A stretch of DNA of 12,908 nucleotides from Woeseia sp. (lineage in GTDB: Bacteria; Pseudomonadota; Gammaproteobacteria; Steroidobacterales; Woeseiaceae). Location: the NCBI GenBank assembly GCA_003229095.1, contig QIHS01000312.1:1-12908 (forward strand), given 5' to 3'. This document shows, piece after piece, positions 1-5,972 of this stretch. The translations under genes were made by a program, and so were the position numbers. Under the pieces are notes generated by a model. The model was not told where the DNA came from. It made no database searches and worked only from the letters and a program-made list of their open reading frames with translations. Every line of letters begins with the position of its first letter. Within the stretch, counting starts at the first letter, position 1.

Positions 1-45
1 GTGGAAAATTTCTCTAATATTTTGTCATTATTAATATCACAATGG

Positions 46-54
46 TTATCCACA
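46..54 (+). other. single DnaA-box-like 9-mer
   Basis: TTATCCACA is identical to the strong DnaA-box consensus and sits beside a very AT-rich stretch (about 5-45). Only one box is visible, and no dnaA, dnaN, gidA or other origin gene lies in the window. It could be a titration or regulatory site, or chance. An origin is not supported. Confidence 0.3.
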
Positions 55-68
55 GGCCTTTTTCGTGT

Positions 69-98
69 AAAAACGGCCCCGACCGGCCGATCGGGGCC
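69..98 (-). terminator. intrinsic terminator pointing left (minus strand)
   Basis: GGCCCCGA (75-82) and TCGGGGCC (91-98) form a perfect 8-bp GC-rich stem around an 8-nt loop. On the minus strand the stem is followed by GTTTTTAC (positions 75-68), the layout of a rho-independent terminator. The plus strand has no T-run after the stem, so the signal is directional. No convincing minus-strand protein gene lies to its right, which suggests that it ends a non-coding transcript. Confidence 0.55.
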
Positions 99-99
99 T

Positions 100-155
100 C
101 CATCCCTGGCACAAACAGACAGGCCCAGGCCCGATTTCGCCATCCATGGCACAAA
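100..155. repeat. direct repeat of 16 nt, two copies 40 nt apart
   Basis: CCATCCCTGGCACAAA (100-115) and CCATCCATGGCACAAA (140-155) differ at one base. Each copy can form a small hairpin on the minus strand with GGA in its loop. The pair may be the repeated unit of a small RNA or simply an old duplication. Confidence 0.5.
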
Positions 156-284
156 TCCGCCCGCTCTGATGCGCTCGCCGTTTGCCCGTGACCGGGTTGC
201 GCATCCGCAAACTGGCGGTCTGCCTGTAGCACAGAGGGTGCCATGAGATACAACACTCGGAACAAGGCGTAAAACCATGTCAAA

Positions 285-314
285 TTCCCATTTTCCCGTC
301 CTTCCGAGTAATAT
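285..314 (+). promoter_or_regulatory. possible promoter of dtd, placed for a leaderless transcript
   Basis: TTCCCA (285-290) and TAATAT (309-314) are separated by 18 nt and resemble -35 and -10 elements. The -10 element covers -12 to -7 relative to the dtd ATG, so transcription would start at or next to the start codon. No purine-rich Shine-Dalgarno sequence precedes the ATG, which agrees with a leaderless message. Confidence 0.3.
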
Positions 315-320
315 TTCCCA

Positions 321-758
321 ATGATTGCCCTTCTGCAACGTGTCAATGAGGCCAGCGTCACGGTGGCTGGCGAAACCACAGGCGTTATAGGCCGAGGGCT
401 GCTGGTCTTTTTGGCCGTTCAGCCTGATGACGCGCAGGCGACGATCACGAGAATGGCGGAAAGAGTGCTGACTTATCGGGTATTTGCGGATCAAAACGAC
501 CGCATGAACCTGAGCCTGCTCGATGAGGGCCTGGAATTGCTGCTGGTGCCGCAATTTACGCTGGCGGCCGATACTCGCAAAGGCACGCGGGCAAGCTTTA
601 CGCGTGCGGCGGCGCCGGATAAGGCGATTGAGTATTTCGAACGATTTGTCGCGGAATGTGCCCAACGTCTTGCGGTTGTCGAAACGGGGGTTTTTGGTGC
701 CGACATGCAGGTCTCCCTGGTCAATGACGGACCAGTCACCTTCTGGCTCGAGGCGTGA
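321..758 (+). CDS. dtd: D-aminoacyl-tRNA deacylase
   Basis: This enzyme hydrolyses D-amino acids (and glycine mischarged on tRNA-Ala) off tRNA, a cytoplasmic proofreading step that keeps D-residues out of proteins. The 145 residues match the family's full length. The first active-site motif is PQFTLAADT at residues 77-85. The second, NDGPVT at 135-140, carries the Gly-cisPro pair that reaches into the other subunit of the dimer. The invariant active-site Thr is T80. The first motif is usually SQxTL; here Ser77 is Pro. I believe this also occurs in other proteobacterial members, but I could not check. The ATG at 321 is the only sensible start, and it has no Shine-Dalgarno site. A hairpin follows at 809-825. 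The gene precedes the tat operon on the same strand with a 109-bp gap, and may be its own unit. Confidence 0.95.
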   Translation: MIALLQRVNEASVTVAGETTGVIGRGLLVFLAVQPDDAQATITRMAERVLTYRVFADQNDRMNLSLLDEGLELLLVPQFTLAADTRKGTRASFTRAAAPDKAIEYFERFVAECAQRLAVVETGVFGADMQVSLVNDGPVTFWLEA

Positions 759-790
759 TCTTGGTAGGGTTTTGTTGCGCTCAGGTCTGT

Positions 791-804
791 ATTATGAACA
801 TAAT
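791..804. promoter_or_regulatory. 14-bp palindrome upstream of the tat genes
   Basis: ATTATG (791-796) and CATAAT (799-804) are perfect inverted arms around AA. The palindrome overlaps TATTAT (790-795), a -10-like hexamer, but no matching -35 element stands at the right distance. It may be an operator or half of a promoter. No regulator can be named. Confidence 0.25.
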
Positions 805-808
805 TCGC

Positions 809-834
809 GCCCCGTCAGTCGGGGCTAATCGTTT
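809..834 (+). terminator. hairpin after dtd, weak intrinsic terminator
   Basis: GCCCCG (809-814) pairs with CGGGGC (820-825) across a 5-nt loop. The following TAATCGTTT is a poor, interrupted T-run. It lies 51 nt after the dtd stop, so it may end or attenuate the dtd message before tatA. Confidence 0.35.
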
Positions 835-840
835 GACACC

Positions 841-867
841 GGGGCCTTGCCCCAGGAGATAGGAAAG
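841..867 (+). promoter_or_regulatory. hairpin followed by the tatA ribosome binding site
   Basis: GGGGC-CTT-GCCCC (841-853) forms a tight 5-bp hairpin that ends immediately before AGGAGATAGGAAAG (854-867), which contains two Shine-Dalgarno-like stretches. The strong ribosome binding site supports the ATG at 868 as the tatA start. The hairpin would not cover the site, so a regulatory role is only possible. Confidence 0.45.
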
Positions 868-1093
868 ATGTTCGCCAATGTCAGTATTTGGCAGTTGTTA
901 ATCGTGTTGGTGATTGTAATTGCCATCTTCGGTACCAAGCGCTTAAAGACGAAGTGCTGTCAAGGGGTTTCGCTCTGCAATGAGTGACGCAGACAAGGAA
1001 ACCGCGGAACAGGAACAGCTTGGCGACAAGTCAAAAGATGCTAGTTTTGACAGCACGCCAGCGGAAGAGCCCAGCAAAGAAAATCGCGGCTAG
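868..1093 (+). pseudogene. tatA: TatA, twin-arginine translocase pore subunit, frameshifted
   Basis: TatA oligomerises in the inner membrane to let folded Tat substrates cross. The start frame (868-948) encodes a normal N-terminus: a short periplasmic end, the membrane helix with SIWQLLIVLVIVIAIFG, and the hinge FGTKRLK. It then continues out of frame and stops at 985-987 after 39 residues. The rest of TatA is readable one frame over from about 953: SAVKGFRSAMSDADKE is the end of the amphipathic helix, followed by a polar tail to the TAG at 1091-1093. Against the usual family sequence about seven residues (of the type TLGSDLG) are missing at the junction, and only ACGA remains where 21 nt are expected. 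A 17-nt loss explains both the gap and the shift; restoring it gives 80 residues, a normal length. Without it the product lacks the amphipathic helix and should not work. It could be a real mutation or an assembly fault. tatB and tatC follow intact. Confidence 0.85.
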
Positions 1094-1107
1094 CCCGGGA
1101 AGCGACG

Positions 1108-1500
1108 ATGTCCGGTATCGGCTTTTGGGAGCTGACCATTCTTGCGCTCATCGGCCTGGTGGTACTGGGCCCGGAAAAATTGCCGCGCGTCGCCAACCAG
1201 ATTGGTAACTGGCTCGGACAAGCTCGCCGCATGACACGCATGATGAAGCGGCAGTTGGAAGAAGAAATAGATTTCAGCGACAATCAGAGCATCAAACCTC
1301 CTACACCTGATCGCGAACCCTCAACAAAAGAAGACTATGCAGCACCTCGTGACGACGACAATTTTTCACCTGTGCATGCTGAGGACGACGTTGGCACCGG
1401 CGTTGACGAAGAAGACGAAGAAGATACAGTTGAGATAGAGAATCGCCAGGAAGTCGAGCCGGTCGTCGAACAAGAGACTGACAAGAATACGGCGTCGTGA
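1108..1500 (+). CDS. tatB: Sec-independent protein translocase subunit TatB
   Basis: TatB forms the receptor complex with TatC that binds twin-arginine signal peptides at the inner membrane. The N-terminus is typical: MSGIGFWELTILALIGLVVLGPEKLP contains the conserved Glu8 and the Gly21-Pro22 hinge between the membrane helix (about 6-21) and the amphipathic helix (about 23-55). The glutamate and hinge distinguish it from TatA. The protein has 130 residues against 171 in E. coli. The tail from about residue 81 is very acidic (20 Asp/Glu in the last 50 residues) and looks disordered. It starts 14 nt after the tatA tail stop, behind GGGAAG, and its stop overlaps the tatC start by four bases, so the two are probably translationally coupled. 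Confidence 0.95.
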   Translation: MSGIGFWELTILALIGLVVLGPEKLPRVANQIGNWLGQARRMTRMMKRQLEEEIDFSDNQSIKPPTPDREPSTKEDYAAPRDDDNFSPVHAEDDVGTGVDEEDEEDTVEIENRQEVEPVVEQETDKNTAS

Positions 1501-2282
1501 CTGACGAGAAAGAAGACGTCGCTGGTACCGATGACAGTGAAGAAGGCCTGGCCGAAGGCACATTGATCTCCCACTTGGTCGAGCTGCGTGGTCGGCTCTT
1601 GAAAGTCGCCGGTTCGGTCGTTGTTGTTTTCATCGCGCTGCTGCCCTGGTCGAGCGAGATTTTCGAATTGGTTGCGCGACCGCTTTTAGCCGTTCTGCCC
1701 GGGGCGAAGATGATCGCAACCCAGGTCGCATCACCGCTGCTCACACCGTTCAAGCTGACTTTTTATGTGGCGTTATTCGCCGCGATGCCTGTCGTGCTCT
1801 ATCAAATCTGGGCCTTCGTCGCGCCGGGCCTGTATCGCAAGGAAAAACACTTTGCCATACCGCTGCTTGCCTCGAGCATTGTGTTGTTTTATCTCGGCAT
1901 TGCTTTCGCATACTTCGTGGTGTTCCCGCTTATCTTCGGCTTTTTTACCGCGGTCGCACCCGCGCAGGTCGAAGTCCAGCCCGATATTGCACAGTTTCTG
2001 GATTTCGTCACGACGATCATCTTCGCGTTTGGCCTTGCATTCGAAGTGCCCATTGCAACCGTCCTGGTGGTCTGGACCGGCCTGACCACACCGAAAGCAC
2101 TGGGGAAAGCACGACCATACGTTTTCCTCGGCGCTTTCATTCTCGGCATGTTCCTGACACCCCCTGACCTGATCAGCCAAACGCTGCTGGCCGTGCCAAT
2201 CTATATTCTTTTCGAGTTGGGCATCCTGATGTCGAGGTTCTTCGTGAAGCGGAAAGAGGAGCCGGAAGAGGAACAAGAATAG
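1497..2282 (+). CDS. tatC: Sec-independent protein translocase subunit TatC
   Basis: TatC is the six-helix inner-membrane core of the twin-arginine translocase and recognises the RR signal peptide. The 261 residues align along their length with E. coli TatC. Key positions are present: HLVELRGRL (26-34) before helix 1, the signal-peptide contacts F107 and E116 in YQIWAFVAPGLYRKE, E183 in FGLAFEVP (equivalent to E. coli E170), and D224 in FLTPPDLISQ (equivalent to D211). The N-terminal extension is acidic and the C-terminal end is charged (KRKEEPEEEQE). Translation starts at a GTG overlapping the tatB stop (GTGA), which implies coupling. It ends 24 bp from the stop of the convergent symporter gene, with no clear terminator between them. 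Confidence 0.97.
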   Translation: MTDEKEDVAGTDDSEEGLAEGTLISHLVELRGRLLKVAGSVVVVFIALLPWSSEIFELVARPLLAVLPGAKMIATQVASPLLTPFKLTFYVALFAAMPVVLYQIWAFVAPGLYRKEKHFAIPLLASSIVLFYLGIAFAYFVVFPLIFGFFTAVAPAQVEVQPDIAQFLDFVTTIIFAFGLAFEVPIATVLVVWTGLTTPKALGKARPYVFLGAFILGMFLTPPDLISQTLLAVPIYILFELGILMSRFFVKRKEEPEEEQE

Positions 2283-2306
2283 CGCGGCTCCCACGACGAC
2301 AAATGG

Positions 2307-3803
2307 TCAGGCTTCGATAAATTCTTCCCAGTCAGCTTGGTCCGGCTTGCCACTCAACAAGCTGACAATGACCAGTGTCGATACCGAAACGATCACTGCG
2401 GGAATAGCGATGTAGTCTGTGTCCATCGGGAATGTGATGCCCAAAAGCTGCAAGCCCTCCGCGCTGCCTTTGTAGATTGAATTGAGCACGGCAATCAAAA
2501 TGACGGTCAGCATGCCCGATGCAATTGATGCAACGCCACCCGCGCGCGTTACCCGCTTCCAGAAAAATGCGGCAAGCAATGCGGGTGCCAGAGACGCACC
2601 GATCATCGTGTAAGACATCAGCGCCATCTCGAGAATCGTATCGAACTGGCTCATCATCAGGTAGGCAAGCACACCGATGCCGACGATGCAGCTTCGTTGC
2701 ATCCAGATAATCTGTGACGGTGTTGCATTCTTATAAAAGAACGCCTGCAGAATATCGCGCGTCACATTCGTTGATGTCACCATTAGGAAAGTATTGCCGG
2801 TGGAGATAACGATGGCTGCGCCAGCAGCCAACAATAGCGAGCCGATGATGACTGGCAATTGTTCGAAACCGATACGAAGAATAATTTCTTCTGCCATCGC
2901 CCGATTGACGCTGCCATCTGCGAGGAAGAATCTTGGATCGTCGGCATAGATTGCAAAACCAACCAGTGCAATCAACATCATCAATGTCTCTACGACCACA
3001 ACGCCGATGAACATTCCCATGACCGCTTTCTTCGCATTGCTGGCACTATCCGCCGAGGAGAACTTCTGGTACATGCTGCTCTCGCTCATCAGCAACAGGA
3101 ACGTCGGCAGCGCAATGCCGACCACCCAGATAAAGTCGTGACCACCCATCATCGAAAGATGGTTCGGCTCGGTTTGCTGAATGGTCGTGATGACCGCGTC
3201 GATGCCACCGTGCCCGGCAATTGCGAATGGCAGCGTCACGATCATTGCGAGCAACATTAGGCAGCCGTTGAAGATGTCGATTGACACGATTGACACCATG
3301 CCCGCGAGTACCGTGAAACCAACGATGAGCAGTGCCGCCATCATCATGCCGGTCTCCGGCGATATGGAACCATCGGACAGAATAGCGATGAATCGGCCGC
3401 CGCCTTTGAACTGATATCCGGCAATGACCATGTAGGCAATGATGATTGTAATGGTGCCCAATACCTTCGCCAGCTGGCTGTATCGTTTTTCGAGCAAATC
3501 CGTCAGCGTATACTTCGCGATGCGCCGGACTCGCGCCGCAATCATGTATACGACCAGAATTCCCACCCATGCACCCGCCGAAAACCACAGTTCCGAAATG
3601 CCAGTCCGAAACGTCAGACCGGCGGTACCGAACAGGCTGCCGGAACCGATCCAGGTACAAACCAGCGTTGCGACCAACATATAGACCGGCACACGGCGCC
3701 CGGCGATCATGAAGTCATCTGCGGACTTGACCGAACGGCTTTTGTAGATGCTGATGCCCAGCAACAGCAGTACATAGGAGGAAACGACGACGATATAGGT
3801 CAT
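2307..3803 (-). CDS. sodium:solute symporter family (SSS) transporter
   Basis: This is a member of the Na+/solute symporter family (LeuT-like fold; relatives include PutP, PanF and SglT), which drives uptake of small organic solutes with the sodium gradient. The 498 residues contain about 13 hydrophobic segments, fitting a full-length member. Family features seen: the N-terminal SADDFMIAGRRVP (27-39) after helix 1, GYQFKGGGRFIAIL (129-142), MYQKFSSADSASNAKKA (244-260), and the helix-8 region STGNTFLMVTSTNVTRDI (334-351), where Ser/Thr residues normally form the Na2 sodium site. The substrate cannot be told from sequence. The ATG is preceded by GAGAG at suitable spacing. It is divergent from the OPT transporter and convergent with tatC. 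Confidence 0.88.
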   Translation of the reverse strand: MTYIVVVSSYVLLLLGISIYKSRSVKSADDFMIAGRRVPVYMLVATLVCTWIGSGSLFGTAGLTFRTGISELWFSAGAWVGILVVYMIAARVRRIAKYTLTDLLEKRYSQLAKVLGTITIIIAYMVIAGYQFKGGGRFIAILSDGSISPETGMMMAALLIVGFTVLAGMVSIVSIDIFNGCLMLLAMIVTLPFAIAGHGGIDAVITTIQQTEPNHLSMMGGHDFIWVVGIALPTFLLLMSESSMYQKFSSADSASNAKKAVMGMFIGVVVVETLMMLIALVGFAIYADDPRFFLADGSVNRAMAEEIILRIGFEQLPVIIGSLLLAAGAAIVISTGNTFLMVTSTNVTRDILQAFFYKNATPSQIIWMQRSCIVGIGVLAYLMMSQFDTILEMALMSYTMIGASLAPALLAAFFWKRVTRAGGVASIASGMLTVILIAVLNSIYKGSAEGLQLLGITFPMDTDYIAIPAVIVSVSTLVIVSLLSGKPDQADWEEFIEA

Positions 3804-3931
3804 TTTGATACTCTCAACTGGCGAACGCGGATTGTTGCCTGTTTGTTATAAATTCGACGATCTGGCGGGTGTGTGTGCACCGCAGCCGCAAAGGTACCAC
3901 AAGCGTTACGGCATTCCGCACCTGTGCGCCA

Positions 3932-3960
3932 TAGGCAAGGCCGCAGCATTTGGCTAATAT
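3932..3960 (+). promoter_or_regulatory. possible promoter of the OPT transporter gene
   Basis: TAGGCA (3932-3937, 4 of 6 to the -35 consensus) and TAATAT (3955-3960) are 17 nt apart. This would give a leader of roughly 60 nt before the ATG at 4030. The 226-bp region between the two divergent transporters must also hold the symporter promoter; TATAAC on the minus strand at 3850-3845 is a -10 candidate but has no good -35 partner. I see no clear operator or structured leader in this region. Confidence 0.3.
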
Positions 3961-4029
3961 GCGTTGTTCGTCGTCGGTGCTTGCAGGCGACAGAAGACGA
4001 TAACAATAGAATAAGAACCGGAGAGGTCC

Positions 4030-5925
4030 ATGAATTCACCGTCTGTCCCACCGCAACTTACGCTAAAGGCCATATTGCTCGGCATTGTCCTGTCGATGGT
4101 GCTCGCCGGTGCAAACGCCTACCTGGGCCTTTTTGCCGGGCTGACCGTATCGGCCTCGATTCCTGCCGCCGTCATTTCGATGGCACTCTTGCGCATGTTC
4201 AAAAACACCAACATTCTCGAGAACAATATTGTGCAGACGGCCGCCTCCGCCGGCGAATCTATCGCTGCCGGCGTCATCTTCACTCTCCCCGCATTGATTC
4301 TGCTGGGATACTGGGATGTCTTTGACTACTGGTGGGTCATGGCGATTGCCGGGCTCGGCGGCTTGCTCGGTGTGCTCTTCACTATTCCGCTGCGCCGCTC
4401 GCTGATTGTTGAACAACAACTGGCTTACCCGGAAGGCAAGGCAACGGCTGAGGTGCTGAAGGTCGGCGACGATCCTTCCGGCGGCGTGAAGTATCTGGCC
4501 ATGGCAGCGCTGGCGGGTGCGGCCATCAAGTTCTGCGCAACCGGGCTGAAACTCTGGGCCGGCACCGCACAGATCGCGCGCTATTTCGGACAAGGGACGA
4601 TTGGCTATGTCGGTATCAACCTGTCGCCGGCACTGATCAGTGTCGGCTTTATCGTTGGCCTGAATATTTCGGTGCTGGTATTTGCCGGCGGCGCCATCTC
4701 CTGGTATTTAGCGATACCAATTTTCTCTGCTTTCTTTCTCGACAGCAGCCCTGACCTTGCGGCGCTGCATGCGGCCGGCTCCTCTGCCGAAGATCTCGCA
4801 TTTTCAATCTGGAACCAGCAGATTCGTTACCTTGGCGTCGGCGCGATGGTCGTTGGCGGTGTTTGGGCGCTGATCTCGATGCGCGGCTCTCTGGTCGATG
4901 GCGTGAAAAGCGGCCTGGCACAGTATCGCGCCGGCCCATCCGTCGTCACCAGCCACACCGACAAAGACCTGCCGATGAATTATGTGCTGATGGGTATCGC
5001 GCTGTTCGTCATTCCCATCTTCCTGCTCTACCAGAATATCGTTGCCAACTTCGGCGTCAGCATCTCAATGACGTTCATCATGGTGGTCGCCGGGTTCCTG
5101 TTTTCATCCGTTGCCGGTTACATGGCCGGCCTGGTCGGTTCGTCAAACAACCCGATCTCGGGCATGGTGTTGCTGGCCATGCTGGGTCCTGACGCGTCCA
5201 TCGGGCCGCCAGCCGCCATCATGATCGGCGGTGTTGTCTGTTGTGCCGCGGCCATTGCCGGCGACAATATGCAGGACCTGAAGGCCGGCTACATCGTCGG
5301 CGCGACGCCCTGGAAACAACAGGTTATGCAGGGTGTCGGCGTCGTATCCGCCGTGCTGGTGATGGCACCCATTCTCAACCTGCTGCTCAAAGCTTACGGC
5401 ATTGGTGTTCCTACACTCGAGCATCCTGACCCGTTATTAGCGCCACAGGCGACGCTGATGGCATCTGTTGCCGAGGGCGTTTTCGTGGGCGGCCTGCCGT
5501 GGACGATGATCATTATCGGTGGCGCAATCGGCGTCCTGGTGATCATCGCCGATGAGGTTTTGAAAGCAAAAGGATCGTCATTTCGTGCGCCGGTGCTGGC
5601 GGTTGCCGTGGGTATTTACCTGCCACTTGAACTGTCATCCGCAATTCTCGTTGGCGGCCTGATTGCTCACTTCGCCGCGAAATATCATGCGAAGCGCGGC
5701 CAGGATGGCAAAAAGAGCATGCGTCACGGTATGTTGTTTGCAGCAGGACTGATCACAGGTGAGGCGCTCGTTGGCATCGCAATGGCGATACCGATCGTGC
5801 TTACAGAGGACGGTGACGTTTTCGCGTTAAGTGAGTCAATGCAGTTCGGTGGCAGCCTCGGCATGGTGGTGATTGCTGCGGTGTGTTTCTGGATGTATCG
5901 GGTCGCCGCCGCGAAATCGTCCTGA
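4030..5925 (+). CDS. OPT family oligopeptide transporter
   Basis: This inner-membrane transporter belongs to the OPT family, whose prokaryotic branch is linked to uptake of small peptides or metal-peptide complexes, probably proton-driven. The 631 residues are the usual size of that branch and hold around 15 hydrophobic segments. Conserved stretches are in order: QLTLKAILLGIVLS then GANAYLGLFAGLTVSASIPA near the N-terminus (9-46), NIVQTAASAGESIAAGVIFTLPA (about 65-87), QLAYPEGKATAEVLK (about 134-148), NNPISGM (about 374-380), GDNMQDLKAGYIVGATPWKQ (411-430), and YLPLELSSAILVGGLIAHFA (about 530-549). The ATG is preceded by GGAGAGG at good spacing. The substrate cannot be told. A large ATPase gene follows after 47 bp on the same strand and may be cotranscribed, but OPT carriers do not need an ATPase. 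Confidence 0.93.
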   Translation: MNSPSVPPQLTLKAILLGIVLSMVLAGANAYLGLFAGLTVSASIPAAVISMALLRMFKNTNILENNIVQTAASAGESIAAGVIFTLPALILLGYWDVFDYWWVMAIAGLGGLLGVLFTIPLRRSLIVEQQLAYPEGKATAEVLKVGDDPSGGVKYLAMAALAGAAIKFCATGLKLWAGTAQIARYFGQGTIGYVGINLSPALISVGFIVGLNISVLVFAGGAISWYLAIPIFSAFFLDSSPDLAALHAAGSSAEDLAFSIWNQQIRYLGVGAMVVGGVWALISMRGSLVDGVKSGLAQYRAGPSVVTSHTDKDLPMNYVLMGIALFVIPIFLLYQNIVANFGVSISMTFIMVVAGFLFSSVAGYMAGLVGSSNNPISGMVLLAMLGPDASIGPPAAIMIGGVVCCAAAIAGDNMQDLKAGYIVGATPWKQQVMQGVGVVSAVLVMAPILNLLLKAYGIGVPTLEHPDPLLAPQATLMASVAEGVFVGGLPWTMIIIGGAIGVLVIIADEVLKAKGSSFRAPVLAVAVGIYLPLELSSAILVGGLIAHFAAKYHAKRGQDGKKSMRHGMLFAAGLITGEALVGIAMAIPIVLTEDGDVFALSESMQFGGSLGMVVIAAVCFWMYRVAAAKSS

Positions 5926-5972
5926 CGCCTGGTTACGATTTTGGTTGACGAACTAAAGCGGATGATCCTCGA

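Larger units (their letters stand above)
69..240 (-). ncRNA. candidate structured small RNA upstream of dtd
   Basis: This gene-free stretch (part of 1-320) ends in the leftward terminator. On the minus strand it has five GGA motifs. Two lie in short hairpins made by a near-duplicated element 40 nt apart (100-115 and 140-155): GCCA-TGGA-TGGC and CCA-GGGA-TGG, with GGA in the loop. A third GGA sits at the top of TTGCG-GATG-CGCAA. A longer stem pairs GTTTGC with GCAAAC and is flanked by CGC/GCG, and CCCG-GTCA-CGGG folds inside it. GGA in hairpin loops is the known layout of CsrA/RsmA-binding RNAs (CsrB, RsmY, RsmZ). No good sigma70 promoter or GacA-type upstream site was found. It matches no tmRNA, SRP RNA, 6S RNA or RNase P motif that I recognise. 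The call is inference. Confidence 0.25.

Noticed and set aside
1..246. Open frame of 81 codons on the plus strand from a GTG
   Set aside because: It crosses the terminator hairpin and the direct repeats, has low-complexity Pro/Arg-rich content, no ribosome binding site in view and no recognisable domain.
278..283. Perfect TTGACA on the minus strand as promoter of the candidate small RNA
   Set aside because: No -10-like hexamer lies 16-18 nt downstream; the nearest AT-rich hexamer is about 25 nt away.
14..379. Open frame of 121 codons on the minus strand
   Set aside because: It overlaps the 5' end of dtd and runs through the leftward terminator; no recognisable protein.
833..838. TTGACA upstream of tatA as a -35 element
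   Set aside because: The hexamer 17 nt downstream is GAGATA inside the ribosome binding region; this is not a plausible promoter.
940..960. Programmed frameshifting in tatA
   Set aside because: There is no convincing slippery site or stimulatory structure, and the junction also lacks about six or seven conserved residues, so a deletion explains it better.
3046..3660. 204-codon open frame on the minus strand inside the symporter
   Set aside because: It lies in another frame of a clear SSS transporter; Arg/His-rich shadow translation.
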